Shown piece after piece: positions 1-43,049 of a stretch of DNA of 64,000 nucleotides (positions are counted from its first letter, which is position 1; every line of letters starts with the position of its first letter). The notes beneath the pieces are model-generated. The model had not been told where the DNA came from. It made no database searches and worked only from the letters and a program-made list of their open reading frames with translations. Both the position numbers and the translations under genes were made by a program. Origin of the DNA: Owenia fusiformis (Eukaryota > Annelida > Polychaeta > Sabellida > Oweniidae); contig CAIIXF020000001.1 in NCBI GenBank assembly GCA_903813345.2, positions 36,489,366-36,553,365 on the forward strand. The letters are read 5' to 3'.

Positions 1-927
1 ATGAGAAATTACTTAGGCTACTACGCTGGGATATCAACTCCCCGGGTAATATGGTGTACAATTACAAGGGTTTAAATAATCCGACCTGTGTAAGACCTTC
101 ACTGGACTGGAATTTTAACAGAAGAAAACTGCTCTGATTTCTCAAACTTAGTTTGATTCTCCGTTTATAAGTCATGTGATCTATATTCAGAAAGAGGCTT
201 TGACCTCTCAATGTAAACAAATGGAGGGGTTGTACACACTTTTTGATGATGTCACCAAAGTCAGTTCACACTCACATTTCCAGGAAGAAAAACGTATTGC
301 CTTAAAATGAGAAATCTTCGATATCCTACAATAATACTAGTTTGCCCTAGAATCAAGGCAAAATAATCTTCGATATCCTACAGTAATAATAGTTTGCCGG
401 CCTAGAATCAAGGCAATATAGTGATCTTGATGATTATAGTTCTTTAGACAAAACTGCCTTACATTTGTTCTATATGGCTTTAAACCACATTTTGATTCAC
501 AATTTTTTCAGTTATTCCCACAGTTTTTCCAACCTGGGAATTCGAAGATGGTTAAACCAAGTGAAATATGGATTAGTTAGTATCAGTCTGCTGTGGACCA
601 TTGCTCAGACCTCCTCGACTTCCACGCGGTCATCAGTTCCGACCTCGCTACCTTCGTTCCTTCCACGTCCACCCGAAACACGGTTCTGTCAACGCGAATA
701 TTAATTCTTTAGTCACGTTCCTCTTTCCAGAACTCATTTCCCTATTCGGGCATCGAGTTCCCACATTATGAACCACACAGCTGTGCATGGTTCGCGTCGT
801 GAGAACGTTGTTTGTGTGCAAGGGACTTGGTCAGCGAGGTCAGAACTGGTGAATGAAAGTCTAAAGAGACCTGGCTGCTTTGAAGATATAAAATGAGGTA
901 ATTCTAATATTGGAGCATTTGTTTTAC
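1..927. other. Left edge, presumed THSD7 intron
   Basis: I recognise no exon here. The next THSD7 exon (encoding the following spacer and CP-DC motif) should lie further left on the minus strand. A stretch at about 590-860 is richer in CpG than its surroundings and carries weak inverted similarity (GACCTCGCT at about 642 against AGCGAGGTC at about 835), so it may be a degraded DNA transposon. Confidence 0.5.
310..420. repeat. Two-copy tandem duplication, about 56 bp
   Basis: The word AATCTTCGATATCCTACA begins at about 310 and again at about 366. Both copies end in CTAGAATCAAGGCA. The copies differ by a few bases and a short indel. Confidence 0.8.
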
Positions 928-3900
928 CATGTTATGGTCAGAACAGAAGACCTTTCTCCATTTTAGTCCATGTTGGCAAACTACAGAACCCGTGGTTTTG
1001 TTAAAAGGTGGATCAACAATACAATCGCCAAATTCATCATACGCCCATGAAAAGCACAACGGATACTGACATCGAGAGCTTTCCATTAGATGAGGACATT
1101 TCCTCCCATGAGTTGATGGTTGAATAGCAATCGTTCTTCTTCTTATCCTATGGCCTATAAGAAAGAATGTGTCTTATATTCGCCATGTGTAGCTTATAAT
1201 TAAAATGTAAATATAATCTGATAATGGCGTACATGCTGTAGTATCTATGACTAGCAGTCTATAGCATCCATTAGGCCAAATGGATAATGAATCTACGATT
1301 ATCGCGACATGTTCTTTGTGTTTCTTTCTAAGTGCACCAACAAAATGACCTATGAAAAGGTATTCGAGGAGTACCAATACCAAAAATGTGTACATTACTG
1401 ATAGATGTTTGATATAATTTAAAGTTTCAATAAAATAGCATTACCTGTTATAGTTTCTGTATTTTGCATAACACATATCCCATCTAGGCATTCAGACGAC
1501 CATCTTCCCCATGAGTGTAATTTGCAGTCTTGATGGCAATCTTTTGTACATCTTCTATATAGTTCAGGTTTTTGTGTATTGCACAACGTGTCACTTACTT
1601 TAGTTCTTACAGAGCAGTATCCACCACGCATTGTGGATTTGTCGTAGCAATCAATCGATTTTGCTTAAACAACAATAGATACAATATATGATGTACAATC
1701 GATGTGACCTCTAGTTACACCAAAATAGTTTTCACTACGTTCTCGAAACGTGTTGTCGAACTGAAACATTTTTTCTGACGAGATGCATTTAGACCGAGGT
1801 ACAGGTAATTACTTAAAACGCGGATCCAACTCCTGGGCGCATGTATTAGGATGCAAAGATGTGAACTTTTAATTCAGGCATTTTCAAAAAGCCTTACATT
1901 GGCCATATTCCTTTACATTCTTGGACTTAGAATATTTCACGATGCAAAGATGTGAACTTTTAATTCAGGCATTTTCAAAAAGCCTTACATTGGCCATATT
2001 CCTTTACATTCTTAGACTTATATTATTTTACGATGTTAACGTGATAACTTTTAAGACATGTGTTTTCAAAAAGCTTTACATTGGCCATATTCCTTTACAT
2101 TCTTGGACTTTGATTATTTTACGATGTAAACTTGAAAACTTTTAAGGCATGTGTTTTCAAAAAGCTTTACATTGGCCATATTCCTTTACATTCTTGGACT
2201 TAGAATATATCACGAAGCAAAGTTGTGAACTTTTAATGCAGGCATTTTGAAAAAGCTGTACAATGGCCATATTCCATTACATTCTTGGACTTAGATTATT
2301 TCACGATGCAAAGTTGTGAACTTTTAATGCAGGCATTTTCAAAAAGCTTCACATTGGCCATATTCCTTTACGTTCTTGGACTTTGATATTTTACGATGTA
2401 AACTTGAAAACTTTTAAGGCATGTGTTTTCAAAAAGCTTTACATTGGCCATATTCCTTTACATTCTTGGACTTAGAATATATCACGAAGCAAAGTTGTGA
2501 ACTTTTAATGCAGGCATTTTGAAAAGCTTTACAATGGCCATATTCCATTACACATTCTTGGACTTAGATTATTTTACGATGTAAACTTGTAAACTTTTAT
2601 ATAGCAAGCATTTTCAAAAAGCTTTACATTGGCCATATTCCTTTACAATCTTGGACTTAGATTATTTTACGAAGTTAGTGGGGTATTTTAAATTTCACAA
2701 CTCGTCATTGTAAAGAAAAAAAGCTTTACTTTAAAATGACATAATTTTTTCCCCTAAATCTTGACATATATAACATACCGGTGACAAACTTTTTTTAGAC
2801 CCGTTGTCAAGAATGATTGGCTCCCGCTCACTACTTGCCGCAATCAACCTCACTTAACGCATACCACATCTTGGATAATCAAGGTATGAAGTTTTCATAA
2901 GCAATCATACTGGCAAGCGAGTTAGTATGCGCATACCAAACGAGGCCCGTTTTTCACCAAACCTGGTCCAACTAACACTAGGTAGATGTTCTTTAAAAAT
3001 CAAGTTGTCTTGGTTACTAGGAATTTTAGTTACTGTAGTTATCATGATTGTGAAAGCGGGGGCAAAAATGAGAGCAAAAATACCCAAACCAGAAATCTAT
3101 AATATTGGCACTAATTTAAAAAAACATATATATAGGGTGTCTCAAAAAAATGTACCCAAAAGTATATCAACACCATAGACAAACCAATCAATATTTTCAG
3201 ACATTTTTTGCATGGTCTTGAAGATAAAAGATGAAAGTTTTTTCCCCTATACACAGTTTTTAATTCAGTTTTGCCTTTTTGATACTTTGACCCGTTACCT
3301 TTTACACCACATATTCTTTGTAACCTCATATTTCGATGATAGTCTGAATCCTTGCAACTACATTGTTCATCACATTTGATATTTCTGGTAGAATGTTTTG
3401 ATTTCTGTTCGGATGCTGGTCTTAAGTTGTTCAAGGTCTCTTAACTTGGGTTTAGCATAAAAATGGTCCTTTAAATAGCCTCAGAGAAAAAAGTATGGGC
3501 CGTCAAATATGGTGAATAGGGAGGCCCTCACAATGCCTTATAGACCCCTTATACAAAGAAGTCAGAGGTTCAAGAAACTGCATTGGTAGGGATTCTATTG
3601 TAGCTTCTGTAGTGTGTATCAATTTGAGACCATTGTGTTTTCATTTGGATATCATTTGGTCTCCAGGCTAGCTTACCTAACTCTGGAGGGTAACTCCTGA
3701 ATCATTTGCCGATAATTGACCCGATCCTCTGTGTTTGTTCTGACATCGTCATCCTCAAACATCTTTCTCTGTGGCTATTTGAAGGAGTGTTTTAATGCTC
3801 ATTCCAAGCAAAAAGACCTAGAACAACTTAAGGGCAACATCCAAAGAGAAATCCAAAACATTCCACCGAAATTATTATCAAATGTGATGAACAATGTAGC

Positions 3901-6900
3901 AGTAAGGATACAGGCTGTCATCGAAATATGACGTTACATCGATTATGTGGTGTAAAAGGTAAAGGGTTAAAGCATCAAAAAGACAAGACTGAAATCAAAA
4001 TGGTGTATTGGGGAGAAAACTTTCATGTTTTAGCTTAATGACCATGCAAAAAATGTCTGAAAATATTGATTGGTTTATCTGTGCTCTTGATATACTTTTG
4101 GGTACATTTTTTGAGACACCCTGTATATTATAATATTTCGCAAACAATATATCATCTAGAACACAGCCAGCCAATACAAAAGAGGGTACATCAATCACTT
4201 AGATATTTTGCTAAGCGGTCAAAGTATAACTACGAAAAAGCATTGACTAATTTCCACTTTAAGAGTCACACGTTATCGCCTAGATGGCTGAATTTTATCA
4301 AAGTACTAGGAACTTATTAATCATTTCTAAACGTAGAATTACAGAGCTAAATCTGCTTCTCGTACAACGTTTGATATTTCTTCTTTAACATGGAACAAAA
4401 AAATATGTAATATATTACACGGGTACATCCATTTCCATGTCATAATAAAAAGGCCATTTTTGCATTAATTAATGATGGAATAATCTATGATACGTCGCGG
4501 ATTTAGCCGAGTGGTCTATGGTCCTAGCACATCATACAAGATAGACAACACACAAGTGACACTGAAAGCACATCATACAAGATAGACAACACACGTGACA
4601 CTGAAAGCACATCATACAAGATAGACAACACACGTGACACTGAAAGCACATCATACAAGATAGACAACACACAAGTGACACTGAAAGCACATCATACAAG
4701 ATAGACAACACACGTGACACTGAAAGCACATCATACAAGATAGACAACACACGTGACACTGAAAGCACATCATACAAGATAGACAACACACAAGTGACAC
4801 TGAAAGCGCGATTGTGGGTTTTGAACCTAACGCCAGAAGCGTAATTGTATTCTGAGCGAATGAATTAAAAGGGCACTCACCTTTAACTTCTGTACATATG
4901 ACACTGCGATATTGTATCCCTTCTCCACATAGTTTTTCTAATTTTAGATGCGTATGATCTTGTAAACTGCATTGACCCCAGTCCGAAATCAGCCATTCAT
5001 ATCTAAAAAGAAGAAATTTACCAACCGCAAATGATAAATTATCTTGAAACTCAAGTATGCCTCTTGTGTTTTCTCATTTACAGAGAATTTCAAAATTTTG
5101 GATGTCCCTAAAAATGCACCAAATGAGACTGGAAAAACTCTTTATTCCGTCATCAAAAACTTGTATGACATGACACGCAACTAGTATAAGTAATGTATAA
5201 AACCATTCCTCCCCTCACAATTCATGAATATGTAGATGATTACATTGCCTACCTACCTACTACATGGAATTTGTGTTTGTATGTATACAAAACCATTTAT
5301 TCTGTCATCGATTTGACTCCTTTGAGACAACGGTGGGCACTGGCGTCCGTCAGCAACAGGAAGACTGACTATTTTACGCGTTCGTTTCATATATCCATGT
5401 TGAGTGGTATTTTTCTCCGGATGTTGACACGTTTCGTTGATTATTCTCCATTGTGACCATGGGGAAACTTTACAGTCTTTTGGCATCATGCAGAGTCTTG
5501 AATGGGAAGGTAAGCGTCCCTTTTCTTGAGTTTTGCAGTACCTATCGTATACAATTGAACGGACATGCTATTGTACAATTACTGTATCATTAAGGTTGGA
5601 AAGTAACATTTTGGTAAAAATTGCTATACCTGTTATTTTCTGGTACAAAATTTAGTATGGAGGCATATGTCAATTTCCTTGCTTTTTTCAGGAAAGTATC
5701 ATCACATTGTCTACTTTTAGTAAACCTGGAAACAGGTCAATGGTAGCTCCGTGTTGTCTGGAAACTTTGAAAGAAAATTTGGAAAAATAGAATGTGTGAA
5801 ATATCAGAATTGCCTTGAGTTCCCATTGACTTCTTACCAGATATACTAAAAGAAGACAATGTAATGATACTTTCCTGAAAAAAGCAAGAAAAACACATGC
5901 CTTCATACGTTATAGTGTACAAGAAAATAACATGTGCAGGTATAGCAATTTTTACCAAAATGTTATTTTCCAGCTGTACCTTAATCTCAAATAATTTCCG
6001 TTGTGCAGGCGCATTATGGCATAGATTAATTGTCCAATACTTTGTCCTATATTACATTGGAAAGTCCATAACATGTCACAAGATCTCTGACTAAACTGCA
6101 GTAATAATGCTAAAATCGCATTGATATTGAATCATTTTCCATAGATGCTCCACAGAAATACACAGACTTCTGGTGGTACTTGTAAGACCAAACTTCGGCT
6201 GAATCGGAAGACTGCAACTGGCCCATCACTGATGAATATGTAGACAAAAATACCAAATGGGAAAAGACCAAACATATTGCAAAACACACTTATGAAATGA
6301 AAGCATAAAAACGTAAGCAGGCGACATAGGGAAAACAATTCCCCAATATCTCAAACTAAAAATGACACATAAAAGAAACAATGTCTAACATTCTCCTCTT
6401 TTCAAGAAACCTCCCACAGCTTTTGGAACATCAATAGGTTCAAATATTTTGAATCAACATGATTGGAGGATTGGTATTCTTGGAATAAGATTTGTATTAA
6501 GGACATGTTGATTACATAAATAGGTTAAAAGATTAAAAAGCCATTTACCCTTAAAATAACACCTCACCTTTCAAATCTAGTGATATAAGATGACTTCATA
6601 ATAAGAGAAATCAAATACCTACTTGATGGACACTGATTCTCCCGAGGCTGCCTTTGCACATGATATATCCCGGCGTTGTTGGCCGACCCTTTCTACTATT
6701 ACTGAACCATACAATAATCTTCGTCGACCTTTGAGTATTTTACATGATTCCCATTTTCCCAATTTAACATGGTATTTCTTTTCATTGTCATTTGGGCTCC
6801 AGTTTGGGCAAGAGAACTTGGTGTCTGTACAGTTCGAGATTTCAGATAATTGTTTACATTTTTGGCCACCATTAGTAGGAGCAACGAAAACATTACGTGT

Positions 6901-9900
6901 TCTAAATCTGTTAAGAGTAAGGCAGTGGCAATCGCTCCATCTGCCAAAAGATGTCAGCACACAGTCTTGTGGACAGTTGAGTTGGCAATGTTCAGTCTCT
7001 CTTGGTTTAGGAACGAAATAACCACAAACGTAATCTTCCATGTCTTCAAATTTTCTGTACTTACAAGATACCTTCCGAGATTTCAATCCGACGCATTGAT
7101 TCCCTCCGGGAAACATGTGACATGGGCTCCACGACGACGTTTCCCATGTGACGTTCCCTCTATGGGAGTCACATACTTTAAAACAGGGTCTTTTATGCGA
7201 AGGTTTTGGTAAATGATCACAATTCATATCCAAAGTTGGCCAACCTGTCTTAAATGTACACGTTACCTTGCGTGTTGCATGACCACCTTCGCCACAAGTG
7301 TCTCCTCCACACTTGCCCCAGTCACCTAAAGTAAAAAATAAGAAAGTAAAACTTAACTCAGATACATTTGTGCGTTGGCATCCATAGGCGTAGCCAGGGG
7401 GTTCAATGCTTTTTATTTAAAGTTTCTTGCTCACTTTTTGAAGGAAGTTGCATCAATTTTTGTAAAAATGAAAACAAATCTCTTGTTTATGCCAAAATCG
7501 GACCCTCCCTGGCTAAAAACAGAATTGTTTGGCGATCGCACCCCCGCCCCCCCCCCCCCCCCCATCAGTAATCAGTAATGGTGCTTGCTTAATCTAACTT
7601 GTTTTCCAATGTCCTTTAATATTCATATTTATACCTCCAATCTTCCTACTGGCCATCATTTTTTCTGCCCCTCCCCCATATTATTTTTTACATCATTAAA
7701 TATTCAAAATTCAGTCAAAATGGTGTCATATTTGAAATCTTACATCTAGAAATATTTTGTTTAAAATTGTTTATCAACTTTGAAAATTCTCTTTTTGAAA
7801 GTGTGATCCTAGAAGTAAAGTTAGGGCTGGTCAAAGTAACTGAAATATCAAAATTGTCAGTGGTTTTGACCTGAAACGACGAACCCCTATGTTCTCAGAA
7901 TATGGTTTTCTTCATCGATATTTTTATAAGTAGACTCAAAATACTGGGAATTGAAAAAGCTTTCCAATGATAATTGATATGCCTTCCTATGATTGGTCGT
8001 TTCCGAGACCATATGGGGGGTAGATCTCCCCCCCCCCCTCCCGTCGATGTAATTCTCTATAGCCTAACCGTTTAAGGGTTAAGACCACATATACCGGCAT
8101 AACATACTAACAATCTAACATACCTTCCTTCCAAACATACATGGCATGATCTCTACCCTGATAGCCAATGGCGATCATGATGCAAAAGCAGTTCAGAAAA
8201 ATAATCCAAGTCCCCCAGCTTCTCTCCATCCTCAATTTCGTTCATTCCATGTATTATATCAGCCGATGTCAACCTCCATCCTATATTGGGAATATAAAAC
8301 TGAAAAGAAGTGTATTGTAAACTGTTATTCTATCTTCAATTAAACAAGTTGATTTAGATATCATTAATTTCCCGGCATTGCGCTTATTCAGGCCAATTGA
8401 TCTCAATTTAGCTAATCTTTATTAGCAATTTGCGTTTCGTAATAAAGATATCCCCGTCGTTGAGAATAAAAATGATCTAGAATTGTGTTCAAATAATCTG
8501 CATTCTTTAGAATTCCTAATAGTAAGACGTTGCCTAGGTGACACAGGTTTTCTGAAAATGTAAAATTGTGTTGAAGTCAAACGATAATATGACGGTAGTA
8601 ATATACTGGGGAACGGGTGCTATATAATATTGTCAGAACAATGTGTTTCCATATCTATGTGGGTTATCTTGCAACTAAAAGCTGTCCATTAAGCTCAATA
8701 TGGTATTGTAATTCGGTTGCACGTTATCGTTGAAATGAAGTTTCATACTTACCGGGAAAGAGACCCGAAACGGGATATTAGACGTTTAAAATTGGTGGTA
8801 CATTTACCTCAAGTATGTATATTGATTATTCTATGTGACCCTAATTATCAAAACAATAGAGAAAATGGAAAATGTTAGAAAACAAAGCACTTAGTACTCA
8901 TTTTAACAATACACAAGGAAATAATCGTAATTTTACTTACATTTATACTCGTTCGTTGTGCTATTCCCCAATCTGTCTTCGTGCAGGTGTATCATCGTAA
9001 TTGTCAAGTAAATGTTTCTTTACATCCATTTACACAGCACAATAGGAATTTACAGAATATTTTAAGGACAGATAAAGAACACTTTCAAACTATTTAACAC
9101 TTGTATATCGCAAACTCTACATAAACGTTTTAGGACAACCTGTAGACACTTTATAATATCATTATCTTTTGACAGTCGTACTTGCATAGATTTTATGTGT
9201 AAAATATTAAGGCAGACAAGTATATTAAGATTTTTTATAGACTGACAAAAGATTAAATCAGTAACTTATTCTACTTGAGCTTAGAGTGTATTGTCAAGAA
9301 AGACAGTGACTCTTTATTGACTATAATATTAGGATCTGATATGACATCTATCATAGAACTAGACATAATTGGCAAACAAACTGCGAGGTGCTATTACTTC
9401 AGAAATAATATAAATGATAGATGGAGATGCGACTGTTAGCATTTACAAGCGTTAAAGAATAGAGATGTACTAAGTCTGTATTTATTCCATAGTATGCAGA
9501 ATATGATACGTCATGGTGAAGCTTATTTATTTCTCCATAATTTGATATCTAGAGTCATAATCAATCGAAAAACATGACAATTTTTGCCTCTAATTTATGT
9601 GAAGTACATTGTGCAAGTAATGGAAAATAGAAATTTCAATTACACAACCGATGCTTGAATTAAATTGGGGGAGTTTTTGTCTGAATATGTTGAAATTTAA
9701 AAGGATTTTAACAGGCTTTTGTTGAAAAAAGTTCTAGATTTTGCCCATAAATGTTCCAAATAAACGAAATTGGTCAAAAATTGGGATATTTCACTTGTCT
9801 TATGATTTTTTTTTTCATTTTCAAAATAATTTATTTCAGTTTGTCTGAATTCCATTGCTCTTGTAATTGTTTGGCAAAACTTTAAATTCGAGCAAACTGG

Positions 9901-11174
9901 CAAAAATTAATAAAATGGACCACAATTAAGCAAAGTTGGTATAATCTAAGCAAATTTGGCAAAATTTAAGCAAATTAGACAGAGATATACTAAATTCCAC
10001 CAAATTCACCCCTATGCGGCTCCTAAAAAAATTTGCCTAAAATATTCGAGCCCCCCTCCTGTCAAATTCTGGCTACGCCACTGTTAAACTGCACTGCATT
10101 ATATCAGCAATAACTCATCCAACGTCATTCGTTGAATGGTTGTCAAGGTGACAACTTGACAGATTGAAATTGATTCTTTGCCAACTTGACGCTTGAAAAA
10201 CGTTTCATTTAGAATATGTTCTTTTAGTGATCTCGTACCTTTTAGGTGATTTCGTAGAAAATATTTTGCATTGTGTGAAAAGAATTTAAGCCCAAGATTT
10301 GAATGCATTCTGCCTGATTCATTCCATTCACGCGTCATTTCCTAAACATCACACTCGATGCTGGGCATATCGTGCAAAGGTTGAAATAACATCTTTTTGA
10401 GGAATGATTCAGTCCACATTACACTGAGTCCAGGGCTTAAATCCTCAATTATATTATTATGGATTTGTGACTACTAATATACATCATGAATAACTCCTTT
10501 CGAACATTCTGGTTTATCAGAGCCTCTCTTTATCTGATGCTTGTAAATGTTGTGAGAGATCTAAAGGGATATTAAAAACTGAGGATCCAACTGAACAATG
10601 CCTGTCTTTGTGTTTACTCGGAGTAATTTTTGCACGAACATACAAATTGCAAGATGGACGCGAAATTGTAATTTTCCATTTGGGATGACTCAGTGTTATA
10701 ACATTGCCCCGGGTCATAAAAATCCACAAAGAATACACTTGAAATAGAAATATGAAAATATATTCGATTTTAGTTGCCTGTATAATAACAGACGTTTTAC
10801 ATTTTAGAACCACTCTGACCTTCAATGTATGTTTATATCATTATACTGTCATATGGTGATTTTATATTGTAAATATGTTCCTTGATTTGAAACATCGGTA
10901 AAACTTCGCGAAAATCGATTGCTTCTATTCACACAGTTAGCTTACCGACACGATACATGTCGTTAACGTATCATTTACATGTTTCTAAAATGGTGGAACG
11001 AAAGTTTATATTGCTTGCTGGATTTGTCCCTTTGTTTGCGTTGTTAGAGATAATCATTTTCATGTCACCACTATGATATGGTGACATATTATTAGCCGTT
11101 GATGTTTTGTCACTGGTGTTTGGGGCTTCTGCGTTTGTGATAAATAGTAATTGCAAACAGGTTATATTTGTCAT
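928..11174 (-). CDS. THSD7: THSD7A/B-like thrombospondin type-1 domain protein, N-terminal part (runs off left edge)
   Basis: Six minus-strand exons with matching phases: 11174-10979, 7325-6623, 5541-5257, 5002-4881, 1663-1445 and 1154-928. They encode about 584 residues, colinear with the N-terminal third of vertebrate THSD7A as I remember it. The first TSP1 unit reads DWGKCGGDTCGEGG, then CFKVCD, CPQDCVLTSFGRWSDC, a basic insert GRRRL, YCKTQ, PKDCKVSPWSQW, YEWLISDWGQC, CGEGIQYR, DCKLHSWGRW and a unit ending FCSDHNM. THSD7 alternates two TSP1 subtypes, one with the W-x2-W plus C-x-DC spacer, and both are seen. Family members are large type I membrane glycoproteins in adhesion and angiogenesis. 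The transmembrane segment and remaining repeats should lie left of the window. The largest exon (7325-6623) carries several TSP1 units without an intron. The gene is divergent from the plus-strand gene at 12110. Identity of exons 2-6 is firm; exon 1 is less sure. Confidence 0.88.
1716..1760. mobile_element. Solo end of the TAGTTCTCACTACGTTCTCG element family
   Basis: The segment CACTACGTTCTCGAAA with ACACCAAAATAG before it matches the terminal sequence of the elements at 29022-29782 and 41338-41988. Only one end is recognisable here. Confidence 0.5.
1848..2680. repeat. Satellite-like tandem array, about 90-bp unit, 9 copies
   Basis: The core GGCCATATTCC followed by TTACATTCTTGGACTTAG recurs nine times at about 90-bp spacing inside a THSD7 intron. 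Units diverge in the segment GATGCAAAGATGTGAACTTT. Some copies share private changes (CCATTACA, GAAGCAAAG), so the array grew by duplication of sub-blocks. Confidence 0.92.
2830..4470 (+). repeat. Dispersed repeat copy A, split by a later insertion
   Basis: Segments 2830-3110 and 4140-4470 are similar, in the same order, to one continuous stretch at 12425-13020. Shared words include CAATCAACCTCAC/CAATCAATCTCAC, AAAAATCAAGTTGTC, GTACCCAAACCA/ATACCCAAACCA, TATCATCTAGAA, ACGAAAAAGCA and TGGAACAAA. Between the halves sits the foldback element at 3130-4127. No coding capacity is recognised. Confidence 0.75.
3130..4127. mobile_element. Mariner-like foldback element with long inverted arms
   Basis: The left end AGGGTGTCTCAAAAAAATGT is the inverse of the right end (ATTTTTTGAGACACCCT). 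The arms stay complementary for roughly 300 bases. A TA dinucleotide flanks each side, as expected for Tc1/mariner insertions. Each arm holds the remains of a transposase C-terminus: on the plus strand at 3816-3931, a frame with EQLKGNIQREIQNIPP and VMNNVAVRIQAVIE resembles the tail of mariner-type transposases. No catalytic core remains, so it is non-autonomous. Confidence 0.8.
4497..4840 (+). other. tRNA-Leu-like sequence interrupted by a minisatellite
   Basis: Positions 4500-4527 contain TTTAGCCGAGTGGTCTATGG, matching the A box and D-loop of tRNA-Leu/Ser. Positions 4812-4832 contain GTGGGTTTTGAACC, close to a B box/T-arm. Between them is the seven-unit minisatellite. It is either the head of a tRNA-derived SINE or a decayed tRNA gene. 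The acceptor stem does not pair well, so it is not called as a functional tRNA. Confidence 0.45.
4526..4806. repeat. Minisatellite, 7 units of 41 or 39 bp in ABB-ABB-A order
   Basis: The unit CACATCATACAAGATAGACA starts at 4528, 4569, 4608, 4647, 4688, 4727 and 4766. Units 1, 4 and 7 carry an extra AA (CACACAAGTGAC) and the others do not (CACACGTGAC). This gives a 119-bp higher-order repeat. It ends 75 bp from the donor of THSD7 exon 4. Confidence 0.95.
5588..5985. mobile_element. Foldback MITE, about 400 bp
   Basis: The left arm (AACATTTTGGTAAAAATTGC at about 5607, then TCAGGAAAGTATCATCACAT) is repeated inverted in the right arm (GCAATTTTTACCAAAATGTT at about 5944, with ATGATACTTTCCTGAAAAAA). 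Arms are about 150-190 bases with a short spacer. It lies in the intron between THSD7 exons 2 and 3. Minus-strand frames inside it are palindrome artefacts. Confidence 0.85.
6623..7325 (-). CDS. THSD7: THSD7 exon 2: first TSP1 units
   Basis: The exon is 703 bases with phase 1 in and phase 2 out. The acceptor is TTTTTTACTTTAG and the donor is GTAGGT after ATCAA. It encodes WGKC, CFKVCD, W-SSW-PC, VSC, CGYFVPKP, CQLNCPQDC, RTRNVFVAPTNGG and YHVKLGKWESC. It is joined to the next exon as SVSIK-YCKTQ, which aligns with the DLKYC or DLSFC position in THSD7A. A WxxW tryptophan is visible in DCVLTSFGRW with the first Trp replaced by Phe, as in the vertebrate family (SEFSAW). Confidence 0.9.
7386..8045. 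mobile_element. hAT-like element end and poly-C tracts
   Basis: GGCGTAGCCAGGGGG at about 7386 is a typical terminus of non-autonomous hAT-type elements in invertebrate genomes. The block is followed by a C-homopolymer at about 7544-7563 and a second one at 8026-8038. No matching opposite end with a target duplication was found, so the element boundaries are uncertain. Confidence 0.4.
8050..9660. other. THSD7 intron, nothing recognised
   Basis: AT-rich sequence without exons, domain-bearing frames or clear repeats on either strand. Confidence 0.5.
9690..10083 (-). mobile_element. hAT-like element end, opposite orientation
   Basis: Reading the minus strand from 10083, the sequence begins CAGTGGCGTAGCCAGA, the same terminus as at 7386. 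It is followed by AT-rich sequence with internal near-repeats of CAAATTTGCTTA. Only this end is clear. Confidence 0.45.
10979..11174 (-). CDS. THSD7: Probable first coding exon of the THSD7-like gene
   Basis: The open frame starts MTNITCLQLLFITNAEAPNT and ends at a donor (CAT then GTAAATG). It leaves one spare base, which matches the two-base start of the next exon at 7325 and makes a TGT (Cys) codon before DWGKC. The first 17 residues are a short, weak signal-peptide candidate with an A-E-A cleavage site. The rest is rich in Asn, Ser and Thr with N-glycosylation sequons and no domain. The correct phase and the position just upstream of the first TSP1 support it. The weak hydrophobic core leaves room for another first exon in the 3.6 kb intron. 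Confidence 0.5.
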
Positions 11175-12109
11175 GTTGGTGGAACAGTCCTGTGAAGACT
11201 CCTGATAGCCGCTATTTTCAGATTAGTAGCACACATCTTTTAGCACCTTAAACCTGACAACACCCTGTTCAACGCCTGGAATGAAAGTGATATAAAACAA
11301 GACACCATATATAAAAGATCATTCAAAATACTTCTCGGCGGAAAAATCACTAGGAATTATTAAGTTGTTCCCAAGAATCAAATTGACCAAGAGAACAAAA
11401 AAAGTAAAAATGCACGCTTTTCCGCCATTTTGGAAAATTGTTTACATGTTACGGAAACAAGATATTGTTTAACGGTTACCTCAATGCGATTTAAGTACTA
11501 TCAAATCAATGTAAGATTCTTAAAAATCGAAGTATTTCATTGTGTAAGTTTGATAAATCAAATACTGTATTCAACATTTACCATTTTTTACTTGTTTGAT
11601 AGAGTTCCTTTGTTTGATTCACCTGTTCGCTAATATTAGGATTTCGTCATTTCTCCAGAGGGATGGGAGGATGAAATTCAAAAATCTTCTGTAGCATCTA
11701 ATCATTTTTGTCAAATGAATTTTCTACTTCTTGTTTGTCATGTTATTTAATTTGCCATTAACAAGCTTCACTACCTTACCTCTTTGCAAAATATTTATAT
11801 TCTAAGACTACGTATTGACTGCAAATGCAGATTTGACGTCGTTGCCTTAAATTTCTTCCCTGAAAATTTTACCGTTTGTCTCGTATCAGCGATTTTGTTC
11901 AACATTCTCGACCTCCTTGCAATGTTCCTGCCTTACATAAAATAGAACAAAATAGAACGGATATGATATTGATATGTCTTTATATTTACCCTTATGATGG
12001 ACGCAACCAAAACGAGATCGTATCAGATCAATTCGAACAGGTGATATCTCATCATATCACATCAATGCAGCATTGAACACGGTACGCCACATCAAACAGC
12101 CGCACCATC
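11175..12109. promoter_or_regulatory. Putative shared promoter interval between THSD7 (minus) and mosaic protease (plus)
   Basis: The 935 bases between two divergent start codons are inferred to contain both promoters and 5' UTRs. I see no convincing TATA box or CpG island. The inference rests on gene orientation and on the first THSD7 exon being right. Confidence 0.4.

Positions 12110-43049
<30,940 letters not shown>

Noticed and set aside
4528-4806. Regular repeats as a CRISPR array
   Set aside because: Units are directly adjacent with no unique spacers, and the host is a eukaryote.
4500-4832. Functional tRNA-Leu gene with a long intron
   Set aside because: The acceptor stem and anticodon arm do not form, and eukaryotic tRNA introns are short and sit next to the anticodon.
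6623-7212. Plus-strand frames of 132 and 120 residues
   Set aside because: They lie antisense to THSD7 exon 2, whose TSP1 motifs and splice sites are on the minus strand.
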